64,000 nucleotides of DNA, taken from positions 43,949 to 107,948 of the forward strand of contig JAGHVH010000015.1 of the NCBI GenBank assembly GCA_018064455.1, written 5' to 3'. The position numbers and the translations under genes are program-made. A model generated the notes under the pieces. The model ran no database searches. It was given only the letters and a program-made list of their open reading frames with translations, and was not told the DNA's origin. Source of the DNA: Candidatus Limimonas egerieequi (GTDB lineage: Bacteria; Bacillota; Clostridia; Oscillospirales; Acutalibacteraceae). Of the stretch, positions 1 to 7,666 are shown piece by piece (the stretch's first letter is position 1; each line of letters begins with the position of its first letter).

Positions 1-216
1 ATCGTTTATTGCATCGAAATATAATCCAAAACTAGCGCACCATTCCACGGCGTCGTCAAGAAATTTCCCGTGACGAGCCGTCCAAAGTATTAACTTGTCG
101 CCGAACTCTCTGCGGGATTTCAAAAACTCAATCAACTTAATGTTGGGTTCTCCTATCTGAGGAAATGAATTCCCACCGAAGTATAAAGTTCCATCAAAAT
201 CTACTGCAAAAACCAT
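1..216 (-). CDS. HAD-superfamily hydrolase, 3' part outside window
   Basis: Only the first 72 codons lie in the window; the gene continues past base 1. The N-terminus reads MVFAVDFDGTLYFGG, the DxDGT nucleophile motif I of haloacid dehalogenase-like phosphatases, and about 40 residues later comes LILWTARHG, which fits motif II. Phages often carry such short HAD proteins as nucleotide or polynucleotide phosphatases; the substrate cannot be told from this fragment. The ATG at 216 follows AAAGGATG, a usable ribosome binding site. It is the last visible member of the minus-strand accessory run. Confidence 0.75.
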   Translation of the reverse strand, partial: MVFAVDFDGTLYFGGNSFPQIGEPNIKLIEFLKSRREFGDKLILWTARHGKFLDDAVEWCASFGLYFDAIND

Positions 217-302
217 TACAACATCCTTTATGAATAAATTATTTTATTGGTGCGATAATAATATACCACAACTTTAGATAGATGTCAAGCAAATTAAATA
301 AA

Positions 303-461
303 TTATTCAAGATTATTTGCGTTGTCTGGTTTGTCTGACTCTAAAAACCCAGTACAACTACTTATATAACTTCTCAATTTCTGAAAATCATACCCGTCGT
401 CCCTGAATTTATCGTCGCATTCTTTTGTTTTCTCACAAGAATCACAAATGCCTACGGCCAT
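303..461 (-). CDS. Small Cys-containing protein, 52 aa
   Basis: A short minus-strand ORF with a strong GGAGGAAAG ribosome binding site ahead of ATG at 461. It begins MAVGICDSCEKTKEC, so the N-terminus has a CxxC plus a third Cys that could form part of a metal knuckle, and there is another Cys in the SSCTGF stretch. The rest is charged and soluble. I recognise no family. It sits among similar small zinc-ribbon genes, and its coding status rests mainly on the ribosome binding site and clean spacing. Confidence 0.55.
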   Translation of the reverse strand: MAVGICDSCEKTKECDDKFRDDGYDFQKLRSYISSCTGFLESDKPDNANNLE

Positions 462-550
462 TTTTTAACTTTCCTCCAAGAATTTTATTTGAACCTCTCA
501 TGGTTAAAGCCACGAGATTGATATGTGTGACAACAAGGACATTCCCATTT

Positions 551-853
551 TTATGCGTTGATATTTCTTAAGTCAATTAAGTTCACATTTGGCTCTATTC
601 CAAGAAACTCATTGCAGAACTCTTGCCAATGACCACACCTCATTATAAAAAATGGTGAACACATAGCGAGAATACCATCAAGGAAATAGTGCATTGACAC
701 AAGCTCTAGTTCCTCTGCCGAATACTCATCGGAAAATGTTACTGCCTTTTCCTCGTTTACCTTTTCAAGAATGTTGTATATATCACTATTGTTCAAACCA
801 AAATCTCCGAATGGGTACTTGTTTGCTTTATTTAAAATTTCTTGTCTTGTCAT
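551..853 (-). CDS. Hypothetical protein, 100 aa
   Basis: Start chosen at ATG 853 (MTRQEILNKANK), preceded by AGAAGGGA; an upstream in-frame ATG would lie inside that ribosome binding site. The protein is soluble and acidic with no recognised family. One oddity: directly after its TAA stop the same frame continues for about 21 codons with a CPCC motif before the next stop and has no start codon of its own, so a zinc-binding tail may have been lost or separated. Function unknown. Confidence 0.6.
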   Translation of the reverse strand: MTRQEILNKANKYPFGDFGLNNSDIYNILEKVNEEKAVTFSDEYSAEELELVSMHYFLDGILAMCSPFFIMRCGHWQEFCNEFLGIEPNVNLIDLRNINA

Positions 854-870
854 ATTTGTCCCTTCTCTAA

Positions 871-1053
871 TCACTTGTTTACGGACTCGCCATAATTTGC
901 TTCGTGCGTTTCGCTGATATTATCACACGCAAGTGCATGCATTACTTTTGTTTTACTCAGAAAATCCTCGCACTCATTTTGAGCAACAACAAAATCTATG
1001 ATAGGACGCCATTCGAAACATATTTCTGAATGAATGCAATCTTTACATATCAT
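871..1053 (-). CDS. Small zinc-binding-like protein, 60 aa
   Basis: Begins MICKDCIHSEICFEW and later has NECEDF, giving a CxxC...C...C arrangement like the small CKDCIH...CxxF proteins common in clostridial phages and plasmids. Start at ATG 1053 was chosen because it stands about 9 nt from a GAGTACGAGG-type ribosome binding site; in-frame ATGs upstream are badly spaced. The 3' end of the next gene upstream (stop at 1043) overlaps its start by 11 bp, suggesting coupled translation. Function unknown. Confidence 0.6.
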   Translation of the reverse strand: MICKDCIHSEICFEWRPIIDFVVAQNECEDFLSKTKVMHALACDNISETHEANYGESVNK

Positions 1054-1390
1054 AATCGTCATCCTCGTACTCTTGATATAAATCATAATTGCTCATCTCT
1101 GCACCACAATAAGGACAGTAATGATAAAGCTCATATTCCCCAAAACCAGGAGCTGCTCCGTAATCAAAAATATCTACGTGAAAACCACAGTCGGAACATT
1201 CATATAAGTAGTTACCACAATCTAGCCATTCAGCACAGTCAGAAGAATGCTCATATAAATCATCGATACACTCTAGCCAAGGAGCAGTTGGTTTCCCGTT
1301 ATCCTGGACAACTGTGGTTGGTGATACTTTTTTATGAGTGCCGGCAAGCGATGGCAAAGAATCCATGCTTTGTAATCCTTTATTACCCAT
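1043..1390 (-). CDS. Zinc-ribbon protein, 115 aa
   Basis: The C-terminal half has two CxxC pairs, CSDCG and CPYCG about 30 residues apart, the layout of a classical zinc ribbon, followed by a strongly acidic tail (EYEDDDYDM). The N-terminal 50 residues are low in structure and carry no known domain. The ribosome binding site AGGAGGAG lies just before ATG 1390. Zinc-ribbon proteins of this size are widespread in phage early regions, often with unknown protein or nucleic-acid partners. Confidence 0.65.
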   Translation of the reverse strand: MGNKGLQSMDSLPSLAGTHKKVSPTTVVQDNGKPTAPWLECIDDLYEHSSDCAEWLDCGNYLYECSDCGFHVDIFDYGAAPGFGEYELYHYCPYCGAEMSNYDLYQEYEDDDYDM

Positions 1391-1401
1391 TACAACTCCT
1401 C

Positions 1402-1677
1402 CTAAAATGGACTTAAACCACGATACTCGTCGCTCTTTTCTTTGGTGTTTGCCTTTTTATATATAAGCGACTCAACAACATGTTTGCAAAAACATGGTTC
1501 TCCCGTATCCATAAAATCCCCCACCATAATATCATATGATGGCTCTTCGTTTTGCTCGAATGTGCCGTACGCATCTACGATACAAACCTCTCCGTGCTCT
1601 TCACATTCGTTTCCGTCTCTGTCCGTAAACCTGAAATAAACTGTGTCGCCACGCTTATATTTTGGTTTTCCAATCAT
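1402..1677 (-). CDS. Hypothetical beta-rich protein, 91 aa
   Basis: Start chosen at ATG 1677 (MIGKPKYKRGDTVYF), preceded by GGAGGAG; a longer in-frame version lacks a ribosome binding site. KRGDTVYFRF at the N-terminus followed by alternating hydrophobic residues suggests a small SH3-like or KOW-like beta barrel, but this is only a pattern impression. It ends 11 bp before the start of the zinc-ribbon gene, so the two are probably co-transcribed. Function unknown. Confidence 0.6.
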   Translation of the reverse strand: MIGKPKYKRGDTVYFRFTDRDGNECEEHGEVCIVDAYGTFEQNEEPSYDIMVGDFMDTGEPCFCKHVVESLIYKKANTKEKSDEYRGLSPF

Positions 1678-1690
1678 TAGATCTCCTCCA

Positions 1691-1903
1691 TTAAATCCTC
1701 TGTTTGAGCATAAGATTTCTAAGTCTTTCCTTGCTCTTCTGTTGATCTGCCACAAACTGCTCTTTAGTTTTGAAGAACGGACATGGCTTATTTGTAATCG
1801 GTTCTCTCATAATTTCAGTGTCACAATTTCCACAGCCGTCATTTGCAAAACACTCGTGCATCATACACTTCTCACGTGTAGGTAACGATTTGTAAGTATT
1901 CAT
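1691..1903 (-). CDS. Cys-rich MHECF/CPFF family small protein, 70 aa
   Basis: Carries MMHECFANDGCGNCD and, about 20 residues later, KPCPFFKTKEQ. I recognise this as a small Cys-rich family frequent in clostridial phages and mobile elements; its role is not established. The five Cys residues plus His could bind one or two zinc ions. The C-terminus is a charged helix. ATG 1903 follows AGGATAGGAG. It is separated from the next gene by only 13 bp. Confidence 0.65.
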   Translation of the reverse strand: MNTYKSLPTREKCMMHECFANDGCGNCDTEIMREPITNKPCPFFKTKEQFVADQQKSKERLRNLMLKQRI

Positions 1904-1979
1904 AAGACCACTCCTATCCTTTTAATGTTCCAGTTCTTGTAAGTTTAATTGTATTTGTATTATCGACTTCCCAAAGGAC

Positions 1980-2114
1980 TTAGTTCATAATTCTCTTAAT
2001 ATTTTCCAGTTCGATTTCCCCGAACAGATCGATAATATCCTGTTCGTTATCCTCTAAATAATCAAACATGTATTGTTCAATTGCCATTTTAACAACAGTT
2101 CTTTTTTCAAACAT
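1980..2114 (-). CDS. Small hypothetical protein, 44 aa
   Basis: The open frame extends upstream into the tRNA gene, so the start was placed at ATG 2114 (MFEKRTVVKM), which follows GCGAGGGA. The product is a short amphipathic, acidic helix-rich protein with no recognised family. It lies directly downstream of the tRNA-Ser gene and of two hairpins, so it may be read from a transcript processed at the tRNA. Confidence 0.45.
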   Translation of the reverse strand: MFEKRTVVKMAIEQYMFDYLEDNEQDIIDLFGEIELENIKRIMN

Positions 2115-2226
2115 ATAAATCCCTCGCAATCTAAATGTATCGGGAGAGCCATCTGCCTTGGCTCTCCCACTCAAAAAAGGAGATAGGGCAAAAGCCCAAT
2201 ATGCAGAAACCCTCAGTGATAGAGGG

Positions 2227-2318
2227 TGGCGGAGCGGGTGGGACTCGAACCCACGCAACCCGAAAAGGATTCTAACAGTTTAGCAAACTGTCCTCTTCAC
2301 CAACTTGAGTACCACTCC
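2227..2318 (-). tRNA. tRNA-Ser (GCT anticodon)
   Basis: Read on the minus strand, the seven-base acceptor GGAGTGG (one G-T wobble) pairs with CCGCTCC. The anticodon arm ACAG-TTTGCTA-CTGT presents GCT, which decodes AGC/AGT. There is a long class II variable arm, a GGTTCGAGTCC T-arm, discriminator G and an encoded CCA. Many phage genes here use AGC/AGT, so the tRNA may support late translation, but that is inference. Hairpins follow between 2150 and 2225. Confidence 0.95.
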
Positions 2319-2337
2319 AAATAAAAACGCCAGAGAT

Positions 2338-3042
2338 TTAATTATCCCTGACAGTTTTACTCCACATATACCAACCGTATATACAGTTGATTGTCCAAAA
2401 GATATACATCATTAGCATTACCCAATTGCCCAGGATTGCAAACATTACAACCGATGTAATATCCTCAACAATCCAACCGACCCATTGTTCTCTATATCCT
2501 AGCATCAGTAGAATCTGAGCGATAAACGCCGGCACTGTAGTAATGGCATCAAAGAATGGGACTGGATCATTAGTTTTGCTAAGAACCAACGCTAACACAG
2601 CAGTTCCAATTATCATTGCCGTATACGTAATTATATTCCCAGACCTTGTTAATTTTTTTCCAACTATTTTTGCTCCGCCGTCGTCTGTTATTTCGTAGTT
2701 TTTAAACCACACATAAGTTCCATATATCATTGTAGCAAAGTAGAAAATATTTTCATAAATCTCGCCGTACAAATGATTTGGGATTGCAACTCCGAATGTA
2801 TATGTTAATAATTGTATGTATCCAAAGATATAAAAACTAATTTTACCCTCGGCACATAATACTACCGACACAATGCCAGCCACGGCTGAAATGATCGAAA
2901 CGATTCCGTCTGGAGTACCAGTAATATATCCATATATAATTGCAACCATTTGTAGCAACAAACCTATAGCTAAAAACAACCAATTCTTAACACTCTTTCC
3001 AGTGATAAATTCAGCCCTTAAAAAATTACCAACTTTATTCAT
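2338..3042 (-). CDS. pnuC: PnuC-type nicotinamide riboside transporter
   Basis: A 234-residue, almost entirely hydrophobic protein with about seven membrane segments, ending in WTINCIYGWYMW, which fits the PnuC family of facilitative transporters for nicotinamide riboside and related vitamins in the inner membrane. Start taken at ATG 3042, with GGTGA five bases upstream; ATG 3054 is an alternative. The start overlaps the 3' end of the NadR-like gene, so import and phosphorylation/adenylation of the same substrate are translationally coupled. Substrate assignment comes from this pairing. Confidence 0.88.
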   Translation of the reverse strand: MNKVGNFLRAEFITGKSVKNWLFLAIGLLLQMVAIIYGYITGTPDGIVSIISAVAGIVSVVLCAEGKISFYIFGYIQLLTYTFGVAIPNHLYGEIYENIFYFATMIYGTYVWFKNYEITDDGGAKIVGKKLTRSGNIITYTAMIIGTAVLALVLSKTNDPVPFFDAITTVPAFIAQILLMLGYREQWVGWIVEDITSVVMFAILGNWVMLMMYIFWTINCIYGWYMWSKTVRDN

Positions 3043-4150
3043 GTTCGTCACCATATATCATCTCTATGTATTCCTTTACTCTTATAAAATTATTATAATA
3101 TCCACCGTCTAACTCTTCGTACTCTAATCCAAACTCCTCGTACAGTTGCTTTAAGAAGCAGTAGAAATTATATCGTATTTCGTAGTCGCTATCGGCCATG
3201 TATCGTTCACCATCGTCTACTATTGGCTTTGCCGAAGGTTTAATTAGGAATATTTTATTCCACTTAATACTCTTGTTGTATTCAAGTGCCATGTTATATA
3301 GAATATTGTATTCTTCCTCGCTTAATATAAACCCATCTCTTTCGGCATAAAACTTAGCATACATAAGGGTGACTAGGTTATCTGTATCTGACACAAATAC
3401 CCCAGGATTCCAAGCCGAACAAATTAATTCTTCGTTATATTTATTCTGTTCATAAATATTGTAAATAAAATCCTTGACTGTAAACTCATTGTCAGGTTTG
3501 AGTTTACAAATATCCCTACCCTTTTCATAAGAGTACGGAAGATTAAAATACTTACCAATATCTTTTGTTAGTGTTGTTTTTCCTTCACTAGCAGTTCCGG
3601 TTATGAGTATGTTGTGACTGTAATATGCTCTAAACGGAGCAGATATCTTATTCCAATATTGTAGAGGGCGTTCCCTACACAAAGTACCAGACACCAAATT
3701 GTTTGTCCTGTCCAAAAAGATCACATTTATATCGCAATCGCTGCGTGGATTATTCTCTGCAATTTTGTCTGCATAAGATTCCTCTCCTACATACCAGTTA
3801 TATATAACATTGGTATCGTTTTTTGATATTTCCTTAAATAATTCATCATTATGAATTTGTTCGTACACAGACGCCATCCAGGTTTGCCAGTTGCCGTCAC
3901 ACATTGACTCGTCGATACCCAAATCAGTGTCGTTAACAAATAAAACCCTTAACGTATCATCACTTAAAAAGTTTTTAATGATACGAAATCTTTTAACCAA
4001 AGGCAAATCATTAACCCCACGTTCATCTCCGTCATACCCACAAACAAATACAAATGAAATATCATTCTCTTTTTTTGATTGCATAATTACGTCAAGATGG
4101 CCTTGATGTAGCGGATGATACCCTCCAAACGCAATGCCTACATTTGTCAT
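3035..4150 (-). CDS. nadR: NadR-like bifunctional NMN adenylyltransferase / ribosylnicotinamide kinase
   Basis: The N-terminus has GIAFGGYHPLHQGHLD, the nucleotidyltransferase GxFxPxHxGH signature that adenylates NMN to NAD. From about residue 185, ILITGTASEGKTTL is a P-loop of the ribosylnicotinamide kinase domain. There is no N-terminal HTH repressor domain, unlike enterobacterial NadR. ATG 4150 follows GAGGAG; the 371-aa length fits the two-domain form. It is coupled to pnuC, so the pair should import nicotinamide riboside and convert it to NMN and NAD. In a phage this may restore NAD depleted by defence systems (inference). Confidence 0.9.
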   Translation of the reverse strand: MTNVGIAFGGYHPLHQGHLDVIMQSKKENDISFVFVCGYDGDERGVNDLPLVKRFRIIKNFLSDDTLRVLFVNDTDLGIDESMCDGNWQTWMASVYEQIHNDELFKEISKNDTNVIYNWYVGEESYADKIAENNPRSDCDINVIFLDRTNNLVSGTLCRERPLQYWNKISAPFRAYYSHNILITGTASEGKTTLTKDIGKYFNLPYSYEKGRDICKLKPDNEFTVKDFIYNIYEQNKYNEELICSAWNPGVFVSDTDNLVTLMYAKFYAERDGFILSEEEYNILYNMALEYNKSIKWNKIFLIKPSAKPIVDDGERYMADSDYEIRYNFYCFLKQLYEEFGLEYEELDGGYYNNFIRVKEYIEMIYGDEHE

Positions 4151-4154
4151 AAAC

Positions 4155-4865
4155 TTACTCCTCGTCATCCTCGTCGTCCCAATCCGGAAGCAAACCCCAT
4201 GCCCTGCAAGCAAACTCATACGCTTCTCGATCGTCTGAGAAAATCATGGTTTCAATTTCGTCGCCTTCAAACCAAACAACCTCTCCACAATTAGAGCCGA
4301 GATCCTCGTCGGCATATGTATGCCTAATCTCTACCTCAGGGAACATCTCAGAAAGCGCACAGATAACCTCAAACGGCGCACACCAAGCTGTTGAAAACTC
4401 AATCTTATTATCAAGCAATTTACTTTGCGAATAAGCATTCCATTTAGTTCCCCAATATCTGCAAGACCAATCGTACCAATCTTTGCATCCGTACTTATCC
4501 TGATTATCGCAGAGATTTCTTCCCATCTTGTATAACTCTTCGATTTCCTCATCAGAAAAATCCTGGTTCTTTGCACGTTCATAAAGATCGCTGTTATGTA
4601 AATATTTATTTGCATTCGCGGGCAAATTATCAAACAATCTGTTTGTAAGATAAACTATAATTCCATATAGCGACCGACTACTACTCTCAGTATTTCTTAT
4701 GGAATCTGGCATAGGTATAATCTGATTAAAATCTATACACTCGTCCTCTGACGGCTCGTAATCCCAACCAAACTCACCTTTCCTAGGCTTGATTTTTGCC
4801 ATGAGTTCTTTAATGTCTTCGTCTGAGCCAGTAAATTCCAGCACATTAATTACGTGATTAGGCAT
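4155..4865 (-). CDS. Api92-like/DUF1281-like ferredoxin-fold protein
   Basis: 236 aa beginning MPNHVINVLEFTG, with an acidic middle, a WGTKWNAYS segment, STAWCAPFEVI and a very acidic C-terminus (WDDEDDEE). This matches my recollection of the YubB/Api92-like proteins of plasmids and phages, which carry a ferredoxin-like (alpha/beta) domain of unknown function; no iron-sulfur cluster is implied. It ends 4 bp before nadR and overlaps the upstream zinc-finger gene by 8 bp, so it belongs to the same transcript. Confidence 0.7.
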   Translation of the reverse strand: MPNHVINVLEFTGSDEDIKELMAKIKPRKGEFGWDYEPSEDECIDFNQIIPMPDSIRNTESSSRSLYGIIVYLTNRLFDNLPANANKYLHNSDLYERAKNQDFSDEEIEELYKMGRNLCDNQDKYGCKDWYDWSCRYWGTKWNAYSQSKLLDNKIEFSTAWCAPFEVICALSEMFPEVEIRHTYADEDLGSNCGEVVWFEGDEIETMIFSDDREAYEFACRAWGLLPDWDDEDDEE

Positions 4866-5103
4866 AATACTGCAACCTCACTTCCTCTGGTAGTGCCATA
4901 AACTTACCATATGAAAGACTAGTTTTATTTACCTCATTGTACTTCTTAACAGCTACAATAGTCATTGCTAACCTATCTTCCACGGGTTCTACCATTTTCC
5001 TGCCCATTAATGCAACTTGTCTGCATCCCAATGAGCAATATACCTGCCTGTTAGATGTGGGTTCAAATGACAAACCACACAAAGGACATACTTTTTCTGA
5101 CAT
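4858..5103 (-). CDS. Small zinc-finger protein, 81 aa
   Basis: N-terminal CPLCGLSFEP...YCSLGC gives a C2-C2 zinc knuckle similar to TRASH/MYM-like fingers found in many phage proteins; the remaining 50 residues are helical and basic to neutral. ATG 5103 follows AAAGGAG. It is the first gene of the minus-strand operon that continues into the Api92-like, nadR and pnuC genes, so it may regulate them, but nothing in the sequence proves that. Confidence 0.65.
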   Translation of the reverse strand: MSEKVCPLCGLSFEPTSNRQVYCSLGCRQVALMGRKMVEPVEDRLAMTIVAVKKYNEVNKTSLSYGKFMALPEEVRLQYYA

Positions 5104-5261
5104 AAAACCACTCCTTTTGAAATTTAAAATAACCTACGTCTGTTAGAATTATGTCGCCGGTTGGCGACCTGTAATTCTTATGCATTCTCTGGGCGTAGAC
5201 ATGATCATTCTATTACGTTAGTAATGGCTCTGATCATGTCGAAGCAGCGAATTCCCGCTGT

Positions 5262-5285
5262 GTTACTTTCGCTAACAGCAAAAGC
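5262..5285 (-). repeat. Hairpin element copy D
   Basis: Core GTTAC...CTAACAGCAAAAGC. On the minus strand it folds as CUUUUGCU-GUU-AGCGAAAG: eight pairs with one U-G wobble and a three-base loop. The flank up to about 5330 resembles the flank of copy E (both continue with a GCAGTTT run, an A-rich stretch and TAGG/TGTGGTTTT). Differences from the other copies keep the stem paired. Confidence 0.7.
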
Positions 5286-5510
5286 AGTTTCGAAAAACTA
5301 ATCTGCACGTAGGTTTTTGTGATAAAAACCACATCTGTTATCAATTATCGTCGACGCGCGTAGCGCGAGCTCCGTCGATAATTTGATAATGCATCTAGAA
5401 CTCGAAACATTCGTGCTTGTGAAAACATGCTCGATGTTGACTGGCGTAGCCAGTATTCATCGATCATCGTTTTTACAAGATGATGGATTTGAGTTTGCCG
5501 ATGTCATTGT

Positions 5511-5534
5511 GTTACTTTTGCTAACAGCAAAAGC
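5511..5534 (-). repeat. Hairpin element copy E
   Basis: Same core as copy D with a fully Watson-Crick stem on the minus strand, CUUUUGCU-GUU-AGCAAAAG. Homology with copy D extends about 45 bases further to the right on the plus strand. It lies 225 bp from copy D, with two strong inverted repeats between them. Confidence 0.7.
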
Positions 5535-5705
5535 AGTTTTAAAAAAAAACCAATCTACATGTGGTTTTGTATAATAACATACCGTAGTATGTAATTACCG
5601 TGTTCCCCGTGGCAAGAGAGGTGAAAAAGAAGGGTAGTTTTATTATGAACATTATATTGAGTATAGTTAAAAAACCACGGGGACATAAAGAAAGAAGGTA
5701 AAAAA

Positions 5706-5834
5706 ATGAGAGTTTGGTGGGTGAAAGTTATTAACTTTGCTTTGTCGAACCCACCATATAGTTACTACGTAACCTGTATACGTGAATATCTCCAGGCGCT
5801 CCGCGCTGGCCGCATGCTCACGTGTCGACATTAA
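5706..5834 (+). CDS. Possible small protein, 42 aa
   Basis: A plus-strand ORF beginning MRVWWVKVINFALSN, with AGAAGG seven bases before the ATG. A still smaller ORF (5645-5701, 18 codons) ends just upstream. The N-terminal third is hydrophobic and the C-terminus is basic with two Cys, as in small membrane-active or leader peptides. It overlaps the strong inverted repeat at 5792-5809, which argues that the sequence may be conserved as RNA rather than protein. Coding status doubtful. Confidence 0.2.
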   Translation: MRVWWVKVINFALSNPPYSYYVTCIREYLQALRAGRMLTCRH

Positions 5835-6007
5835 TATTTTAAAATAAAATTAACCAAATTATTAATGTCAATGTTGTGCTAGGTCAGTGTAGTTTGTAGA
5901 GGTTTAAGTTCCAAAGGTCTGTTATTTGTTATTAATACGGTAAGTCCAACTTTATTTCCGTCTCAGGGCTGCGAGTCTGGATCCTTATCCGTGCCTTGGT
6001 GATTGCC

Positions 6008-6082
6008 TCTTCTTTCTGATCTAGGCGTTACTTCTGCTAACAGCAAAAGCTATCCATATTTCTACAGATAAATAACGTTACG
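6008..6082 (-). repeat. 75-bp direct repeat, copy A of the hairpin element
   Basis: By eye identical over 75 bp to 7927-8001. It contains CTGATCTAGGCGTTAC, the hairpin core and a TATCCATATTTCTACAGATA tail. It abuts, within 10 bp, the palindromic recombination-like site starting at 6092. With copy B it brackets a 1.84-kb segment holding the RT gene. Confidence 0.9.
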
Positions 6083-6091
6083 TAAATAAAC

Positions 6092-6125
6092 TTACTACCA
6101 TTTTACTACCAAGTAGGTAGTAAAA
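6092..6125. repeat. Left palindromic recombinase-like site
   Basis: Perfect ten-base inverted arms TTTTACTACC (6101-6110) and GGTAGTAAAA (6116-6125) separated by the 5-bp spacer AAGTA, with a third partial half-site TTACTACC at 6092-6099. The same three-half-site layout occurs inverted at 19747-19782, and homology continues to about 6189 (CCCATAACTACGT, then CTTAAAGAGAAA). The geometry resembles core sites of tyrosine recombinases. A hairpin plus T-run terminator reading is also possible. Confidence 0.6.
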
Positions 6126-6437
6126 ATTTTTTAAAATCCCATAACTACGTTGTTTGTAACACGTAGGCTTAAAGAGAAAGACCAACTCTGCCATTTCATT
6201 CACGATCTACATACAGCGATCGGGCTAAGCAGCTCTTCTTCGACGCCGTCGGAAATTATTTTCTGACTTTCGAGACCAGTAATTATTAAGATAAAGTTTA
6301 TAGTTAACGCTACTAATTTTGATATTAAGCCAAAAATTTCAGTGTTAACTGTTGACTTTAAGATAGGTTTGGTTTCGATAAACTTTGCCTACCTGTGGCC
6401 CGCGGAATCCGGATACGTCCCATTCATCCTTCTTTTA

Positions 6438-6472
6438 CTGATCTAGGCGTTACTTCTGCTAACAGCAAAAGC
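6438..6472 (-). repeat. Hairpin element copy C
   Basis: 35 bp identical to the first half of copies A and B, from CTGATCTAGG to the end of the hairpin core, but with a different tail. It starts about 50 bp beyond the RT stop codon, so it would sit in the 3' untranslated part of the RT transcript. The minus-strand hairpin is CUUUUGCU-GUU-AGCAGAAG. Confidence 0.8.
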
Positions 6473-6523
6473 GTGTTGAAAACCAACACAATAACATCGT
6501 GATAGCAGAGTTGGCTTTTGAGT

Positions 6524-7666
6524 TTACGCTACCTTGAGATTGTCGGCAATTAACTTTCTAAAGTTAACTCCAAACTTCTCATTGGCATGTTCAATAATTT
6601 CATCAATTCTTTCGGGTTCAACACTATGATAATAGTTTCTTAAACCCTCAAGTCTTTGTACATCATTAATATCCCAAGACTTACCATTCTTGCTGTCCAT
6701 AATGTATGATGCAACCATTGCTTGGAACTGTTTCTTTTTCTTATGTCCAATTGTTATCTCGTTATCCTTATTAAGCATAACACCAAGATTCCAATTGCTA
6801 CCTGCAGAAGAACCGTATCTAGTTTTCTTGCTATTAATAGAAAAACCAGCACCAAATTCCTCTAATGTTGACTTAATGAGATTTTCAATCTCTTTAAAAC
6901 TAAATGAATACCTAGATGAAATAATAAAATCGTCTGCGTATCTTGTGTAAACAAAAGTCTGATTATTGTAATTCCTAAGTGTGTTATATAATTTATAATC
7001 CACCGGAATCATAATAATATTTGTAAGAGTTGGAGACAATGGAGTTCCCTGAGGTAAACCACCGTTAAGAAATGCAAGGTCAATTGCTGTCTCAAGTTCT
7101 CTTCTTCCGTCTTCTCTCTTGAGAACCTCACAGAATGGGAATATCATCTCTAACTGATGCATAACAAATTCCTTTGTTGTACTACCAAAGAAGTTCGATA
7201 AATCATATTTACCAAACCACTTGCTTTCGTTGTCCTGATGCTTTTTAACTGCGTCAATTGTGCATCTGTCACGAACATAAGCAAACGCAGAAGTATGATA
7301 TAAAGCGCCAAAGTCATTCTCGAAGATGTCCTTCAACATTCTAAGAGCAGACATTAATTCCTCATTTGGTTCGTCGATTTGTCTCAATCCACCAGACTTT
7401 TTAGGAATACAAAATGAATGATACAAATCCTGTCTATCTTTACTATGCAATTCTTTAGTGATACTGTTAAACCACGCAAGCTTTGTTACCAAAACATCTA
7501 CGTCTACTGTCTTTAAAAACTTACCAGATATACTCTGAACAGCATATGTTCTGGTGTTTGCAGTGTTTGCATTAATTGTTGCCGTACTAGCAGTTGTGTT
7601 AAACAAAAAATCCTCTAACGACATTTGCTTATACATTGGCGACTGTCTAACCGTTACATAATACAT
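6524..7666 (-). CDS. Reverse transcriptase, retron/unknown-group-like
   Basis: 380 aa. Motifs in order: IPKKSGGLRQIDEP (about 88-100), RCTIDAVKKH (134-143), KYDLSNFF with the first catalytic Asp at 155, GLPQGTPLSP (203-212), YTRYADD with the catalytic pair at 245-246, then SINSKKT and NLGVML. QG..SP and YADD are typical of group II, retron and Abi-like RTs; the LGNxTSQ motif of DGR RTs is absent, and NLGV replaces the retron VTG motif. There is no maturase, endonuclease or fused effector domain. ATG 7666 follows AAAAGGAGAG. Hairpin repeats flank it on both sides, suggesting a dedicated RNA template. Function (defence, anti-defence or sequence diversification) unknown. Confidence 0.9.
   Translation of the reverse strand: MYYVTVRQSPMYKQMSLEDFLFNTTASTATINANTANTRTYAVQSISGKFLKTVDVDVLVTKLAWFNSITKELHSKDRQDLYHSFCIPKKSGGLRQIDEPNEELMSALRMLKDIFENDFGALYHTSAFAYVRDRCTIDAVKKHQDNESKWFGKYDLSNFFGSTTKEFVMHQLEMIFPFCEVLKREDGRRELETAIDLAFLNGGLPQGTPLSPTLTNIIMIPVDYKLYNTLRNYNNQTFVYTRYADDFIISSRYSFSFKEIENLIKSTLEEFGAGFSINSKKTRYGSSAGSNWNLGVMLNKDNEITIGHKKKKQFQAMVASYIMDSKNGKSWDINDVQRLEGLRNYYHSVEPERIDEIIEHANEKFGVNFRKLIADNLKVA

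Larger units (their letters stand above)
5104..6523. other. 1.4-kb non-coding tract with repeated RNA hairpins
   Basis: No convincing long gene occurs here. It holds four of the five copies of the GCTAACAGCAAAAGC hairpin element and several other strong inverted repeats: 5199-5239 (nine-base arms ACATGATCA/TGATCATGT), 5338-5389 (arms of about 13 bases plus a GC-rich inner stem), about 5425-5462, 5792-5809, and a long-range pair of CCCCGTGG (near 5610) with CCACGGGG (near 5672). It lies just downstream of the RT on the RT's strand, a typical location or template position for RT-associated non-coding RNAs. Confidence 0.7.

Noticed and set aside
481..550. Separate zinc-ribbon gene encoding WECPCCHTYQSRG
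   Set aside because: No start codon in frame after the previous stop; only noted as a possible lost extension of the 100-aa gene.
6092..6125. attL/attR pair of an integrated element
   Set aside because: Attachment repeats left by integration should be direct, but the copies at 6.1 and 19.75 kb are inverted, so inversion or paired regulatory sites fit better.
6524..7666. RT as the DGR enzyme for the receptor-binding protein at the window end
   Set aside because: Motif is QGTPLSP rather than the LGN/IGN-x-TSQ type, no Avd-like gene is adjacent, and no VR-like repeat was found by eye near it. It cannot be excluded for a hidden template.
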